Positions 1 to 7,243 of a stretch of DNA of 64,000 nt are shown piece after piece (position 1 is the first letter of the stretch; every line of letters begins with the position of its first letter). A program made the translations under genes and the position numbers. The stretch comes from Hungatella hathewayi (lineage in GTDB: Bacteria; Bacillota; Clostridia; Lachnospirales; Lachnospiraceae), in NCBI GenBank assembly GCA_025149285.1, contig CP102274.1, forward strand, positions 2,433,501 through 2,497,500, given 5' to 3'. The notes beneath the pieces are model-generated. The model did not search any database, was not told where the DNA came from, and was given only the letters and a program-made list of their open reading frames with translations.

Positions 1-853
1 AATCCTGCACCAGTTCTTTGATTTTTACGCTTTGCTTCCGTACTATTTCAGCCTGTTCTTGGATGGTCTTGCTGGCAGATTCATTTTCCGCAATGCGGCC
101 CGCATACCCCATAATCATGGAGAGCGGTGTGCGGATGTCATGGGAAACACCGCTGATCCAGTTCGCCCGCGCCTCATTTTGTCTGTTTAAAATAGAAGAA
201 GCCTTGTTCACGCTATTGGCAATTTCCGATAGTTCGCCGCTGATATGAAGTGAAACCGGCTTTCCGTCTGCTAAAGTTTCCACAGCAGACACAATCGGTT
301 CGGTATTACGGATGATTTTGCGTTTGGAGAAATAATAGGCACAAAAGAGGCACAGTACATCCAATCCCAACATTCCAAGCACAAAGACGGGGAGCCGTCG
401 AAGTGCTGAAATGGAATAGTAATTGCTGGTGAGTTTTGTATAGCTGTCTTTTGGATAACCCAATACCAACAGTCCATCATCGGTGTTCCAGACAAAAACC
501 GGATAATCTTCAATATATCCTTTTGAAAACAATGCGACATCTTGAATAGTGTAACTTTCTGGCACTTCATCGGGCAAATCAACCGACCAATAACACTGTC
601 CATCAGCGTTGAGATAAATTGCCCAAATATGATTCTGCCGGAGCTTTTGTACCGCATTGTCTAATAATCGCTCCGGTGTAGCGGCGGCAGCAGTCATTTC
701 CAACATAGATTGCGGGGAAGAATTTCCATAATCCTCAGTCACAATCTTTTGAAAAGTTAGACTAAATACTACTGCGTTAAGAAACAGCAATATCAGGATA
801 AAGGCAGCAAAAGACGCAAGATGTTTCGATATATAACTTGCAAATGATCTCAT
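1..853 (-). CDS. Sensor histidine kinase, C-terminal part beyond window edge
   Basis: An uninterrupted minus-strand frame starts at 853 and runs off the left edge, giving 284 visible residues. Seen: a membrane segment at about residues 10-32, an extracytoplasmic domain to about 150, a second membrane segment at about 153-172, a linker, and a HisKA dimerisation motif with the phospho-acceptor His near residue 238 in GVSHDIRTPLS. The ATPase domain is outside the window. The ATG lies 4 nt after the response-regulator stop and is preceded by AGGAAG, so the two are translated together. It most likely signals to the adjacent regulator in response to a cell-envelope peptide such as a lantibiotic; the ligand is inferred from the divergent immunity transporter. 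Confidence 0.88.
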   Translation of the reverse strand, partial: MRSFASYISKHLASFAAFILILLFLNAVVFSLTFQKIVTEDYGNSSPQSMLEMTAAAATPERLLDNAVQKLRQNHIWAIYLNADGQCYWSVDLPDEVPESYTIQDVALFSKGYIEDYPVFVWNTDDGLLVLGYPKDSYTKLTSNYYSISALRRLPVFVLGMLGLDVLCLFCAYYFSKRKIIRNTEPIVSAVETLADGKPVSLHISGELSEIANSVNKASSILNRQNEARANWISGVSHDIRTPLSMIMGYAGRIAENESASKTIQEQAEIVRKQSVKIKELVQD

Positions 854-857
854 GGCA

Positions 858-1559
858 TCACTTCCTTGATATCAGCTTATAGCCCAATCCTTTAATGGTT
901 ATCAGGGACACAGGTTTTGATGGATCGGTTTCAATCTTTTCCCGGACACGCCGGACATGAGCGTTTAGGCTGTTTTCATAGCCAAAAGGGTTATCACCCC
1001 ATAATGCTTCACAAAGAGTATCTACGGTAACAATTTTTCCTGCATTGCGGGCAAGGGTTTCCAGCAAGGTGTGTTCTTTGGCAGTTAGGGAAATAACCTC
1101 ACTACCCTTATGGACTTCGGCTCTACTGAAATCAATCGTACACCCATCTAAAACAAGCAGCGGAGAATCCTCTTTATAGGTTCGGCGCAGCACAGCATAG
1201 ATACGCAGTAATAATTCCTGCGGCATAAAGGGCTTTGAAATGTAATCGTCTGCCCCAAGCCCCAAGCCCGATAGTTTGTCTGATGCTTCGTCTTTTGCTG
1301 TCAGAAAAATAATCGGTACACTGCTAAAAGTGCGGAGCTGCTGCATCAGAGAAAAGCCGTCCCCATCCGGCAACATGACATCCAAAACAATTAAATCGGG
1401 GGTTTCTTCTTTGGCGGTCAGAACAGCTTCCTTGACCGACATAGCGGTAAGGACAGTTTCAAATCCCGCATCTTTCAATATATCTGATACCATCTTCAAT
1501 AACTCCTGCTCGTCATCTACCAACAAGAGCCTTTTACTATGCAAAAAGGAATTATCCAT
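858..1559 (-). CDS. OmpR-family response regulator
   Basis: The 233-residue protein has an N-terminal receiver domain with the acidic pair DDE near residue 15, phospho-acceptor Asp60 in VLDVMLPDGDG, a conserved Thr in FLTAKDE and Lys in SKPF. A C-terminal winged helix follows, ending in the typical VRRVREKIE and GLGYKL strands. It is cotranscribed with the downstream kinase and divergent from the ABC transporter at 1716. In lantibiotic immunity loci such regulators activate the transporter promoter, and the direct repeat at 1633-1653 is a plausible binding site. The family is clear; the stimulus is not visible. Confidence 0.93.
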   Translation of the reverse strand: MDNSFLHSKRLLLVDDEQELLKMVSDILKDAGFETVLTAMSVKEAVLTAKEETPDLIVLDVMLPDGDGFSLMQQLRTFSSVPIIFLTAKDEASDKLSGLGLGADDYISKPFMPQELLLRIYAVLRRTYKEDSPLLVLDGCTIDFSRAEVHKGSEVISLTAKEHTLLETLARNAGKIVTVDTLCEALWGDNPFGYENSLNAHVRRVREKIETDPSKPVSLITIKGLGYKLISRK

Positions 1560-1592
1560 AGCATCCTCTCCAATCTGATTTCCTTTGTTTTT

Positions 1593-1653
1593 ATTATATC
1601 ATAAGCTGTCCATTTTGCAGCCTCGCTTCTTAAAAAGTAAGGTAAAAGTAAGG
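1593..1653. promoter_or_regulatory. Divergent promoter region with direct repeat, candidate regulator box
   Basis: On the minus strand an extended -10 (TG, one base, TATAAT; TATAAT at 1593-1598) can serve the regulator/kinase pair; no good -35 is seen. On the plus strand AAAAGTAAGG occurs twice, at 1633-1642 and 1644-1653, an 11-bp period of one helical turn as bound by OmpR-type dimers. It lies about 60-80 bp upstream of the transporter start. Confidence 0.5.
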
Positions 1654-1715
1654 ACAGGAGAATGTAGATGTCAGGTTGAAGTTGTATCATAAAAACATCG
1701 AAAGGAGATGTTTCT

Positions 1716-2480
1716 ATGGACTATATCATTACAACGGAACAGTTGACAAAGAAGTACAAAAATTTCATCTCGGTCAACAATGTTTCGCTTCATATTCGCA
1801 AGGGCAGCATTTACGGTTTCCTCGGCCCCAACGGTGCGGGAAAATCCACGACTATGAAAATGCTGCTGGGCCTGACTGCACCGACAAAGGGCAGCTTTAC
1901 CATTGACGGGAAGCAGTTTCTGGGTGATCGGATTGCCATTCTCAAAGAGATCGGCTCTTTCATTGAAGCTCCGTCTTTCTACGCAAACCTGACCGGGCGG
2001 GAAAATCTCGATATTATCCGCCGCATTTTGGGGTTGCCAAAAGCCGATGTGGAAGATGCTCTGGAGTTGGTGGGGCTGACCGAGTTTGGCGACCGGCTGG
2101 CAAAGAAGTATTCGCTGGGGATGAAGCAACGCTTGGGCCTTGCCGGGGCACTGTTAGGGCGTCCGCCGATTCTGATCCTGGATGAACCCACCAACGGCCT
2201 TGACCCGTCCGGCATCCACGAAATCCGCAATCTGGTAAAATCTTTGCCCAGCCTTTACGACTGCACGGTGCTGATCTCGTCCCATATGCTGTCTGAAATT
2301 GAATTGATTGCGGATGACATTGGAATTCTCAACCACGGGCGGTTGCTGTTTGAGGGTAGCATGAATGATCTTCGTCAATACGCCCTGCAATCTGGCTTCG
2401 CTGCGGACAATCTGGAAGATGTGTTCCTTTCTATGGTTGAGAAAGACAACATGGATAGAAAGCAGAGGGCAAAATTATGA
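1716..2480 (+). CDS. Lantibiotic-immunity type ABC transporter, ATP-binding subunit
   Basis: The 254-residue ATPase has Walker A GPNGAGKS near residues 37-44, a signature region around YSLGMKQRLG and Walker B LILDEPTNG followed by the D-loop and the SSHMLSE switch His region. It heads a three-gene transporter with two membrane subunits and overlaps the next gene by 4 bp. A clear AAAGGAG site precedes the ATG. The size, the two different permeases and the adjoining two-component system fit LanFEG-type self-protection exporters (EpiF/MutF-like), which expel lantibiotics from the membrane. Substrate is inferred, and there are no lantibiotic biosynthesis genes in view. Confidence 0.85.
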   Translation: MDYIITTEQLTKKYKNFISVNNVSLHIRKGSIYGFLGPNGAGKSTTMKMLLGLTAPTKGSFTIDGKQFLGDRIAILKEIGSFIEAPSFYANLTGRENLDIIRRILGLPKADVEDALELVGLTEFGDRLAKKYSLGMKQRLGLAGALLGRPPILILDEPTNGLDPSGIHEIRNLVKSLPSLYDCTVLISSHMLSEIELIADDIGILNHGRLLFEGSMNDLRQYALQSGFAADNLEDVFLSMVEKDNMDRKQRAKL

Positions 2481-3202
2481 AAACGCTGGCAATCGAACTT
2501 CGGAAAGAAAAGCGAACCGGCGTAATCCCCGTGTTGCTGGCTGTTGGCATCTTGGGAGCTGCCTACGCATTTGTCAATTTCATTGTGCGGAAGGACACGC
2601 TTTTGAATCTGCCGTTGGCTCCGATGGATGTCCTGCTGACCCAGCTTTACGGCATGATTATGGTGCTGAACCTGTTCGGCATCGTAGTTGCGGCCTGCAT
2701 GATCTACAACATAGAGTTTAAGGGAAGCGCTGTCAAGAAGATGTATATGCTTCCCGTAAGCGTTCCCGCGATGTACCTGTGCAAATTCCTGATTCTGACG
2801 GTCATGTTTCTGGTTGCAATCATGCTGCAAAATTTGGCACTTGCACAGATTGGCATGACAGACTTACCGAACGGAGCATTTGAAATGGGTACGCTGGTGC
2901 GCTTTGCCGGATACTCTTTTATTACATCCATGCCGGTACTGTCGTTTATGCTGTTGATTTCCTCGCGTTTTGAAAATATGTGGGTGCCGCTTGGAATTGG
3001 TGTCGCTGGTTTTCTAAGTGGTATGGCTCTTGCAAATTCGGAGGTGGCACTTTTGCTGGTACATCCTTTTGTGATTATTTTGAAACCGGCGGTAGCTATG
3101 AGCGCCCAGCCAGATCTGATAGTTACCCTTGTTGCTTTGGCAGAAACACTGTTGTTCCTTGCCGTAGGCTTGTGGTTAGCGAAATACAGACGCTACGAGT
3201 AA
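2477..3202 (+). CDS. ABC transporter permease, MutE/EpiE-like
   Basis: The 241-residue protein has about six hydrophobic membrane segments, beginning at residues 15-35, and the ABC-2 type layout of lantibiotic immunity permeases. Its start overlaps the ATPase stop by 4 bp, so expression is coupled. Together with the next permease it should form the membrane part of the exporter. Family assignment rests on operon order, size and topology more than on invariant motifs. Confidence 0.75.
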   Translation: MKTLAIELRKEKRTGVIPVLLAVGILGAAYAFVNFIVRKDTLLNLPLAPMDVLLTQLYGMIMVLNLFGIVVAACMIYNIEFKGSAVKKMYMLPVSVPAMYLCKFLILTVMFLVAIMLQNLALAQIGMTDLPNGAFEMGTLVRFAGYSFITSMPVLSFMLLISSRFENMWVPLGIGVAGFLSGMALANSEVALLLVHPFVIILKPAVAMSAQPDLIVTLVALAETLLFLAVGLWLAKYRRYE

Positions 3203-3217
3203 GGAGGGATGATAGAA

Positions 3218-3982
3218 ATGAATTTTTTGGATTTACTCAAAATCGAGTTTATGAAAGTAAGACGCTCCAAAATTATACCCTTGATTTTCATTGCACCTTT
3301 ATTGGTAGTGATTTCCGGGGTTGCAAGTTTGAGCAACTATTTTACGCCGGAATACACTAATGCGTGGCCTGCCATGTTCATTCAAAGTGCGCTTGTCTAC
3401 GCCTACTACCTGCTCCCATTCAGCATGATTGTAGTCTGCGTGATGATCGCAGGGAGAGAAACAGGAAATAACGGGATTCTGAAAATGTTGGCATTGCCGG
3501 TCAGCCGCTATACATTATCCATTGCAAAATTTTGTGTGCTTACCTTTTATCTATTCATGGAAATGGTGGTGTTTCTTGTTGTGTTCGTAATCGCTGGGGT
3601 GGTTGCAACACAGACAATGGGAATAACAGAAACCTTACCGATCCTGTATCTGTTGAAATGGTGCTTGGGATTGTTTCTGACAATGCTGCCATGTATTGCG
3701 GCTATGTGGGCAATCACCGTACTGTTTGAAAAGCCGCTTCTTTCCGTGGGATTGAATTTGTTATTTGTGATTCCCGGTGTATTGGTTGCGAATACGCCGC
3801 TGTGGATTGTTTACCCGTACTGTTACAGCGGTTATCTCGTATCCTGCTCGCTCCATGATTTTACAGCAGAAACTTCCGATGCCGCATTTTCGATGTTTCC
3901 ATTCTTGCCGTGTGCGATTGTAGTGTTTGGTCTGTTTTTCGCGCTGGCTGTCACCCAATTTGGGAAAAAAGAAATGAGGTAA
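3218..3982 (+). CDS. ABC transporter permease, MutG-like
   Basis: A 254-residue protein with about six membrane segments and an N-terminal FLDLLKIEFMKVRRSK stretch typical of ABC-2 permeases. An upstream in-frame ATG exists at 3209, but AGGAGG at 3202-3207 abuts it; the ATG at 3218 has 10-nt spacing and is preferred. It is the second membrane subunit of the lantibiotic-immunity type exporter and follows the first permease by 15 nt. Confidence 0.75.
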   Translation: MNFLDLLKIEFMKVRRSKIIPLIFIAPLLVVISGVASLSNYFTPEYTNAWPAMFIQSALVYAYYLLPFSMIVVCVMIAGRETGNNGILKMLALPVSRYTLSIAKFCVLTFYLFMEMVVFLVVFVIAGVVATQTMGITETLPILYLLKWCLGLFLTMLPCIAAMWAITVLFEKPLLSVGLNLLFVIPGVLVANTPLWIVYPYCYSGYLVSCSLHDFTAETSDAAFSMFPFLPCAIVVFGLFFALAVTQFGKKEMR

Positions 3983-3986
3983 AACT

Positions 3987-4283
3987 ATGGAAAAGAAAAA
4001 ACTTCAATCAGTCAGTGTCGCTGCGCTCATTGTGAGCATATTGCCACTGGCTGCTCTTGCCCCGTCACTCCTGCACTTTTCGCTGTCGGCCGGAATCAGA
4101 ACCGCTTGGGCCGGAGCCAATACCGTTTTTGTCCTGCTGGGTCTGACCCTTTCAGTGGTATGTGTGCGGAGCAAGGAAAGCCGTAGCATTATCAATATCG
4201 CATCCACAGCGATCAGCGTTTTTTGGGCACTGCTGATGGTGGGAATCATTGCACTTGCCTTGTTCCTTACTTTCGTTCAGTGA
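3987..4283 (+). CDS. Small three-helix membrane protein, unknown function
   Basis: The 98-residue product begins with a short basic stretch and contains three hydrophobic segments at about residues 9-30, 41-60 and 74-97. It starts 4 nt after the permease stop, so it belongs to the exporter operon. No family is recognised. A role as a small accessory subunit of the immunity transporter is possible but rests only on position. Confidence 0.65.
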   Translation: MEKKKLQSVSVAALIVSILPLAALAPSLLHFSLSAGIRTAWAGANTVFVLLGLTLSVVCVRSKESRSIINIASTAISVFWALLMVGIIALALFLTFVQ

Positions 4284-4293
4284 GGAAACGGCT

Positions 4294-4785
4294 ATGCGTA
4301 AAATTGGAAAAATTATTGGGTGCTGCCTGATTGCAGTTTCTTTGCTGGCCTGTACTGCCTGCTCCGGCCTCGATAGGTTAGGTGAAAATCTCAAGGATGG
4401 AGCAGAGCAATTAAGCAACGATGTGGTGATCGGGAAAAGCAACGCTCTCATAACTCCTTATCAGTCCTTTGAAGGTAGCCGAACTTCGGATAATGATGTT
4501 TTTCGGGCCACCTATGACGCTTCTGTAACTGGATTTAACGGACAGGATATTTTAGTTGCAGACACCGACCTCAAGGAAAATGAGTGCCGTGAAATTGTGA
4601 TCCGATACCAGCTTGATTCCCTTGACGGAAACTGTCAGCTCATTTACATTTCCCCGGACTTAGAGGAGCAAGTGCTTTCTGAATCTGCCAGCGGAAGTGT
4701 TGCCGTTCAGCTTCAAGCAGGAGCGAACTACATCGGAATTATCGGTACAGACTTTTCAGGCACAATCCAGATTACCGTGGAGTAA
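4294..4785 (+). CDS. Lipoprotein, unknown function
   Basis: The start at 4294 follows GAGGAAA. The 163-residue product has a lipoprotein signal peptide with a candidate lipobox LACTAC ending near residue 22, then a soluble domain of mainly beta character. It is outside the membrane, in the transporter operon 10 nt after the small membrane protein. Lantibiotic loci often carry a LanI lipoprotein that binds the peptide; this gene occupies that position, but no LanI motif is recognised. Confidence 0.65.
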   Translation: MRKIGKIIGCCLIAVSLLACTACSGLDRLGENLKDGAEQLSNDVVIGKSNALITPYQSFEGSRTSDNDVFRATYDASVTGFNGQDILVADTDLKENECREIVIRYQLDSLDGNCQLIYISPDLEEQVLSESASGSVAVQLQAGANYIGIIGTDFSGTIQITVE

Positions 4786-4798
4786 GCGGCAGAATGAT

Positions 4799-5146
4799 AT
4801 GAAACGAATATTGATAGTGGATGATAACACGGAATATCTGCAAATCCTGTCATCCGTGCTATCGGGTGAATTTGAAACGATTAAGGCTACGGGCGTTGAG
4901 GACGCATTGGATACACTTCAAACAATCACAGTAGATGCAATTTGCTCCGACTTCAATATGAAAGATGGCACGGGGTTGGATTTACTTGAAAAAATCCGTC
5001 AACAAGGTTTGAAAACACCCTTTCTGTTGATGTCTGGCGATAACAGCAGGGCATTAGAGCAAAAAGCCAAACTATACTATGGTGACTTCTGCTGCAAAAC
5101 GGATTTTGATTTAGTCGAAAAAATAAAAGCCTTAGTCAACAACTAA
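4799..5146 (+). CDS. Single-domain response regulator (receiver only)
   Basis: The ATG at 4799 gives 115 residues comprising one CheY-like receiver: acidic pair in LIVDDN, phospho-acceptor Asp in CSDFNM, Ser in LLMSGD and Lys in CCKTDF. There is no output domain, so it acts by protein contact or as a phosphate sink. An upstream in-frame start would add 34 unrelated residues overlapping the lipoprotein gene. It ends the cassette just before direct repeat copy A. Partner kinase unknown; the kinase at 853 is a candidate. Confidence 0.8.
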   Translation: MKRILIVDDNTEYLQILSSVLSGEFETIKATGVEDALDTLQTITVDAICSDFNMKDGTGLDLLEKIRQQGLKTPFLLMSGDNSRALEQKAKLYYGDFCCKTDFDLVEKIKALVNN

Positions 5147-5225
5147 ATACAGATGCTATCTGCCGGACGACGGCAAAAGAAAAAAAGCCGTCGTACAGCA
5201 GATACATTTCCATGCGCCTATGTAG

Positions 5226-5263
5226 CGGCGGCTTTGAGAAAATCAGAGCCGCCGTTTCTTTTT
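5226..5263 (+). terminator. Intrinsic terminator after the lantibiotic-immunity cassette
   Basis: Arms CGGCGGCT (5226-5233) and AGCCGCCG (5247-5254) form a perfect 8-bp stem followed by a T-rich run to 5263. Confidence 0.85.
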
Positions 5264-5319
5264 GCTTTTCGGACCGATGCTTATGCAATCAGGAGGGCGG
5301 TATATAGGAGGATACCGCC

Positions 5320-5427
5320 ATGTCAATTTTCGTCATTCATAGTACCCATGAGCTGCACCAATTAAAAAAAGCCTTGCCCCTCCTCCGGGGAGATATGACT
5401 ACCTATCGGCATTATCATTCCAACTAA
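5320..5427 (+). CDS. Conserved 35-residue peptide of the sigma module (copy A)
   Basis: A short ORF with ATG at 5320, preceded at good spacing by AGGAGG (around 5307-5312), ends in TAA at 5425. The product starts MSIFVIHSTHELHQLKK and ends TYRHYHSN; it is basic and His-rich and has no recognised domain. The same ORF with its ribosome site is kept in copy B with one substitution (Asp to Gly). It sits between two terminators, so it forms its own small unit ahead of the sigma-like gene. Translation is plausible from the ribosome site; function unknown. Confidence 0.5.
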   Translation: MSIFVIHSTHELHQLKKALPLLRGDMTTYRHYHSN

Positions 5428-5454
5428 AACAGAAGAATCATAGTCATTTTTGTT

Positions 5455-5490
5455 GCGCCAGTTTCCCATTGCGGGGAGCTGGCGCTTTTT
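5455..5490 (+). terminator. Intrinsic terminator after the small peptide
   Basis: GCGCCAG (5455-5461) pairs with CTGGCGC (5479-5485), followed by five T. It is conserved at 9289-9324 in copy B. Confidence 0.8.
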
Positions 5491-5543
5491 GCTGTCGATT
5501 TTTCGGGAAATCTTCCGAAGTATGTCGCTGCCGATCCCCGCCT

Positions 5544-5586
5544 CATTTCGATTCACTCGTCAATCGCCCGTGAATCGAAATGGAGG
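5544..5586 (+). promoter_or_regulatory. Hairpin abutting the ribosome site of the sigma-like gene
   Basis: A perfect 13-bp inverted repeat, CATTTCGATTCAC (5544-5556) and GTGAATCGAAATG (5570-5582), ends on the first base of GGAGG (5582-5586). Copy B keeps the stem with a G-U pair in place of A-U. This suggests translational control or protection, or a palindromic operator. Confidence 0.55.
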
Positions 5587-5592
5587 TACATA

Positions 5593-6006
5593 ATGAAGGA
5601 AGTCAATCTTAGGGACTTATATCCCGATGTTTATAAAACCGATCACTTTGTAGAAGTAACCGAAGATGTGCTGGAGACAATCCGATCCGCTGAGCGTGCA
5701 GAAGCTGCCTATAACCGGAGGATGTATCGCTATAAAGCGCATTACTCCCTGGACTGCGACAACGGCATTGAAAATGCAATCCTGATGAAGCCCCAGACCC
5801 CAGAAATGCTCCTGGAGGAAAAGCAACTGCGGGAACAGCTCTACGCCGCTGTGATGGCTTTGCCGGAGAAGCAGGCCAAGCGGATCTATGCCCGGTATTA
5901 CCTGGGTATGCGCGTGAGTGAGATTGCCGCAGCGGAGGGTGTAGACCCAAGCCGTGTTCGTGACAGTATCCGGCGCGGCCTGAAGCAGCTGGCAAAGTAT
6001 TTTTAG
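5593..6006 (+). CDS. Sigma-70-like factor of integrative element (copy A)
   Basis: The 137-residue protein is short for a sigma factor. Residues from about 85 on form a sigma region 4-type helix-turn-helix (LPEKQAKRIYARYYLG ... VSEIAAAEGVDPSRVRDSI). The N-terminal half has a conserved RMYRYKAHYSLD stretch and no clear region 2. Such proteins are common in Firmicute conjugative elements near the recombination module and probably regulate element genes. It differs from copy B at six residues, although many codons differ silently, which points to selection on the protein. Confidence 0.8.
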   Translation: MKEVNLRDLYPDVYKTDHFVEVTEDVLETIRSAERAEAAYNRRMYRYKAHYSLDCDNGIENAILMKPQTPEMLLEEKQLREQLYAAVMALPEKQAKRIYARYYLGMRVSEIAAAEGVDPSRVRDSIRRGLKQLAKYF

Positions 6007-6020
6007 GATAGAATAACAAA

Positions 6021-6063
6021 GGGCGCAAGGTCTCAAAGTGCTTCTGCACAGGGCCTTGTGCCC
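6021..6063 (+). terminator. Stem closing the sigma module, copy A
   Basis: GGGCGCAAGG (6021-6030) pairs with CCTTGTGCCC (6054-6063), nine of ten pairs standard and the tenth G-U. There is no long T run, so termination may be weak. Confidence 0.5.
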
Positions 6064-6160
6064 CATCTATATTTGGTCATTCAACAGGCTTTATTATATA
6101 GATTAAAATTTATGTTCTCTATGCATTTGAAAATTTCATTTTAAACATACCATAAGTATC

Positions 6161-6200
6161 TTGACTTTAATTGAATTGGTCATTATACTAGATACATACC
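6161..6200 (+). promoter_or_regulatory. Promoter of TetR gene with candidate operator
   Basis: TTGACT (6161-6166), 17 bp, TATACT (6184-6189). The 11-mer AGATACATACC (6190-6200) directly after the -10 recurs at 6953-6963 ahead of the next gene, so it is a candidate shared operator. Confidence 0.7.
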
Positions 6201-6232
6201 AAGTGAATGAATAGTTAGTAGGAGGTGATTAT

Positions 6233-6880
6233 ATGGCAAGAAATAAATATCCCGAAGTAACTGTTGAGAAGATATTGGAAGTGTCACAGCGGTTATTTAT
6301 GGAAAAGGGATACGACAATACAACTATTCAAGATATTGTAAATGAACTTGGGGGACTGACTAAGGGCGCAATCTATCATCACTTCAAATCTAAAGAGGAG
6401 ATTATCGACGCATTAGGGGAAAAGCTCTTTTTTGACAATAACCCGTTTGTTACTGTACAAGAGCAGAAACATTTGAACGGTTTAGAAAAAATGCGTGAAG
6501 TCATTAAGCTAAATCATATAGACATTGATCGGACAGAACTTGGCAAACAGTGCATTTCGCTTTTGAAAAATCCCCGCTTATTAGCGGAACTGGCTGATAC
6601 CAACAGAAAATTGATTGCACCTCTTTGGTTACAACTTATTGAAGAAGGAATAGAAGACGGTTCTATCCAGACTGAATATGCAAAAGAACTTTCAGAGCTT
6701 TTGCCTTTACTTACAAACTTTTGGTTAATTCCCTCTGTCTATCCCGCTACACCGGAAGAACTACTTTCAAAGTTTGCATTTATTAAGTACCTGTTGGATA
6801 GTATGAACTTACCAATTATTGATGATGAAATTTTCGGTATGGCACAGAATTACTTTGAACACTTAAATGTAGGCGAGTAA
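6233..6880 (+). CDS. TetR/AcrR-family transcriptional regulator
   Basis: The 215-residue protein begins with a TetR helix-turn-helix (about residues 10-55; TIQDIVNELGG, then KGAIYHHFKSKEEI) followed by an all-helical ligand domain. AGGAGG lies at proper spacing before the ATG at 6233. It precedes a small membrane protein and an ABC exporter, so it probably represses them until an inducer is bound. The cassette is visibly AT-richer than its flanks, which indicates separate acquisition. Confidence 0.9.
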   Translation: MARNKYPEVTVEKILEVSQRLFMEKGYDNTTIQDIVNELGGLTKGAIYHHFKSKEEIIDALGEKLFFDNNPFVTVQEQKHLNGLEKMREVIKLNHIDIDRTELGKQCISLLKNPRLLAELADTNRKLIAPLWLQLIEEGIEDGSIQTEYAKELSELLPLLTNFWLIPSVYPATPEELLSKFAFIKYLLDSMNLPIIDDEIFGMAQNYFEHLNVGE

Positions 6881-6881
6881 A

Positions 6882-6915
6882 TAAAATTGCCTTGAAAAAG
6901 GCAGTTTTATTTTCA
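6882..6915 (+). terminator. Terminator after TetR gene
   Basis: AAATTGCCTT pairs with AAGGCAGTTT around the loop GAAA, and a T-rich run follows. Confidence 0.75.
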
Positions 6916-6989
6916 AACATTACATTCATTCGTAAGGTATTATTTTTTGAACAGATACATACCGTCTTAATGTATGAAAGGAGAATACT

Positions 6990-7229
6990 ATGTCAAACTT
7001 AGACCAAAAAATCGAAAATGCTGCAAATAAAATTGAAGTTGCCGCAAATAAGGCGTGGAAAAAGCGTTCATTCCGCATTGTATCTAAATCGGTATCTGCT
7101 GCGGCAGAAATCGGATTGATGATAGGCGCTGCACATTTATCTGAAAAAGGTTATAAATCAACAGCTACTTGTCTGTTTGCTTTGGGTGCGACAGGGCTTG
7201 TTTGCGATCTGATATTCAACAGAAAATAG
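6990..7229 (+). CDS. Small membrane-associated protein, unknown function
   Basis: The 79-residue product has a charged amphipathic N-terminus (residues 1-30) and two hydrophobic stretches at about 33-50 and 58-75. A good AAAGGAG site precedes it. It ends 14 nt before the ABC exporter gene, so the two form one unit controlled by the TetR protein upstream. No family recognised. Confidence 0.6.
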   Translation: MSNLDQKIENAANKIEVAANKAWKKRSFRIVSKSVSAAAEIGLMIGAAHLSEKGYKSTATCLFALGATGLVCDLIFNRK

Positions 7230-7243
7230 GAGGACACTGCTAT

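Larger units (their letters stand above)
5159..6070 (+). repeat. Direct repeat copy A, sigma-factor module, about 0.91 kb
   Basis: This segment recurs at 8992-9905 in the same orientation with scattered substitutions and very few indels. It contains, in order, an inverted repeat (5168-5193), a terminator, a 35-residue ORF, a second terminator, a hairpin over the sigma gene's ribosome site, the sigma-like gene and a closing inverted repeat. The two copies frame the TetR/ABC-exporter cassette. Confidence 0.93.
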
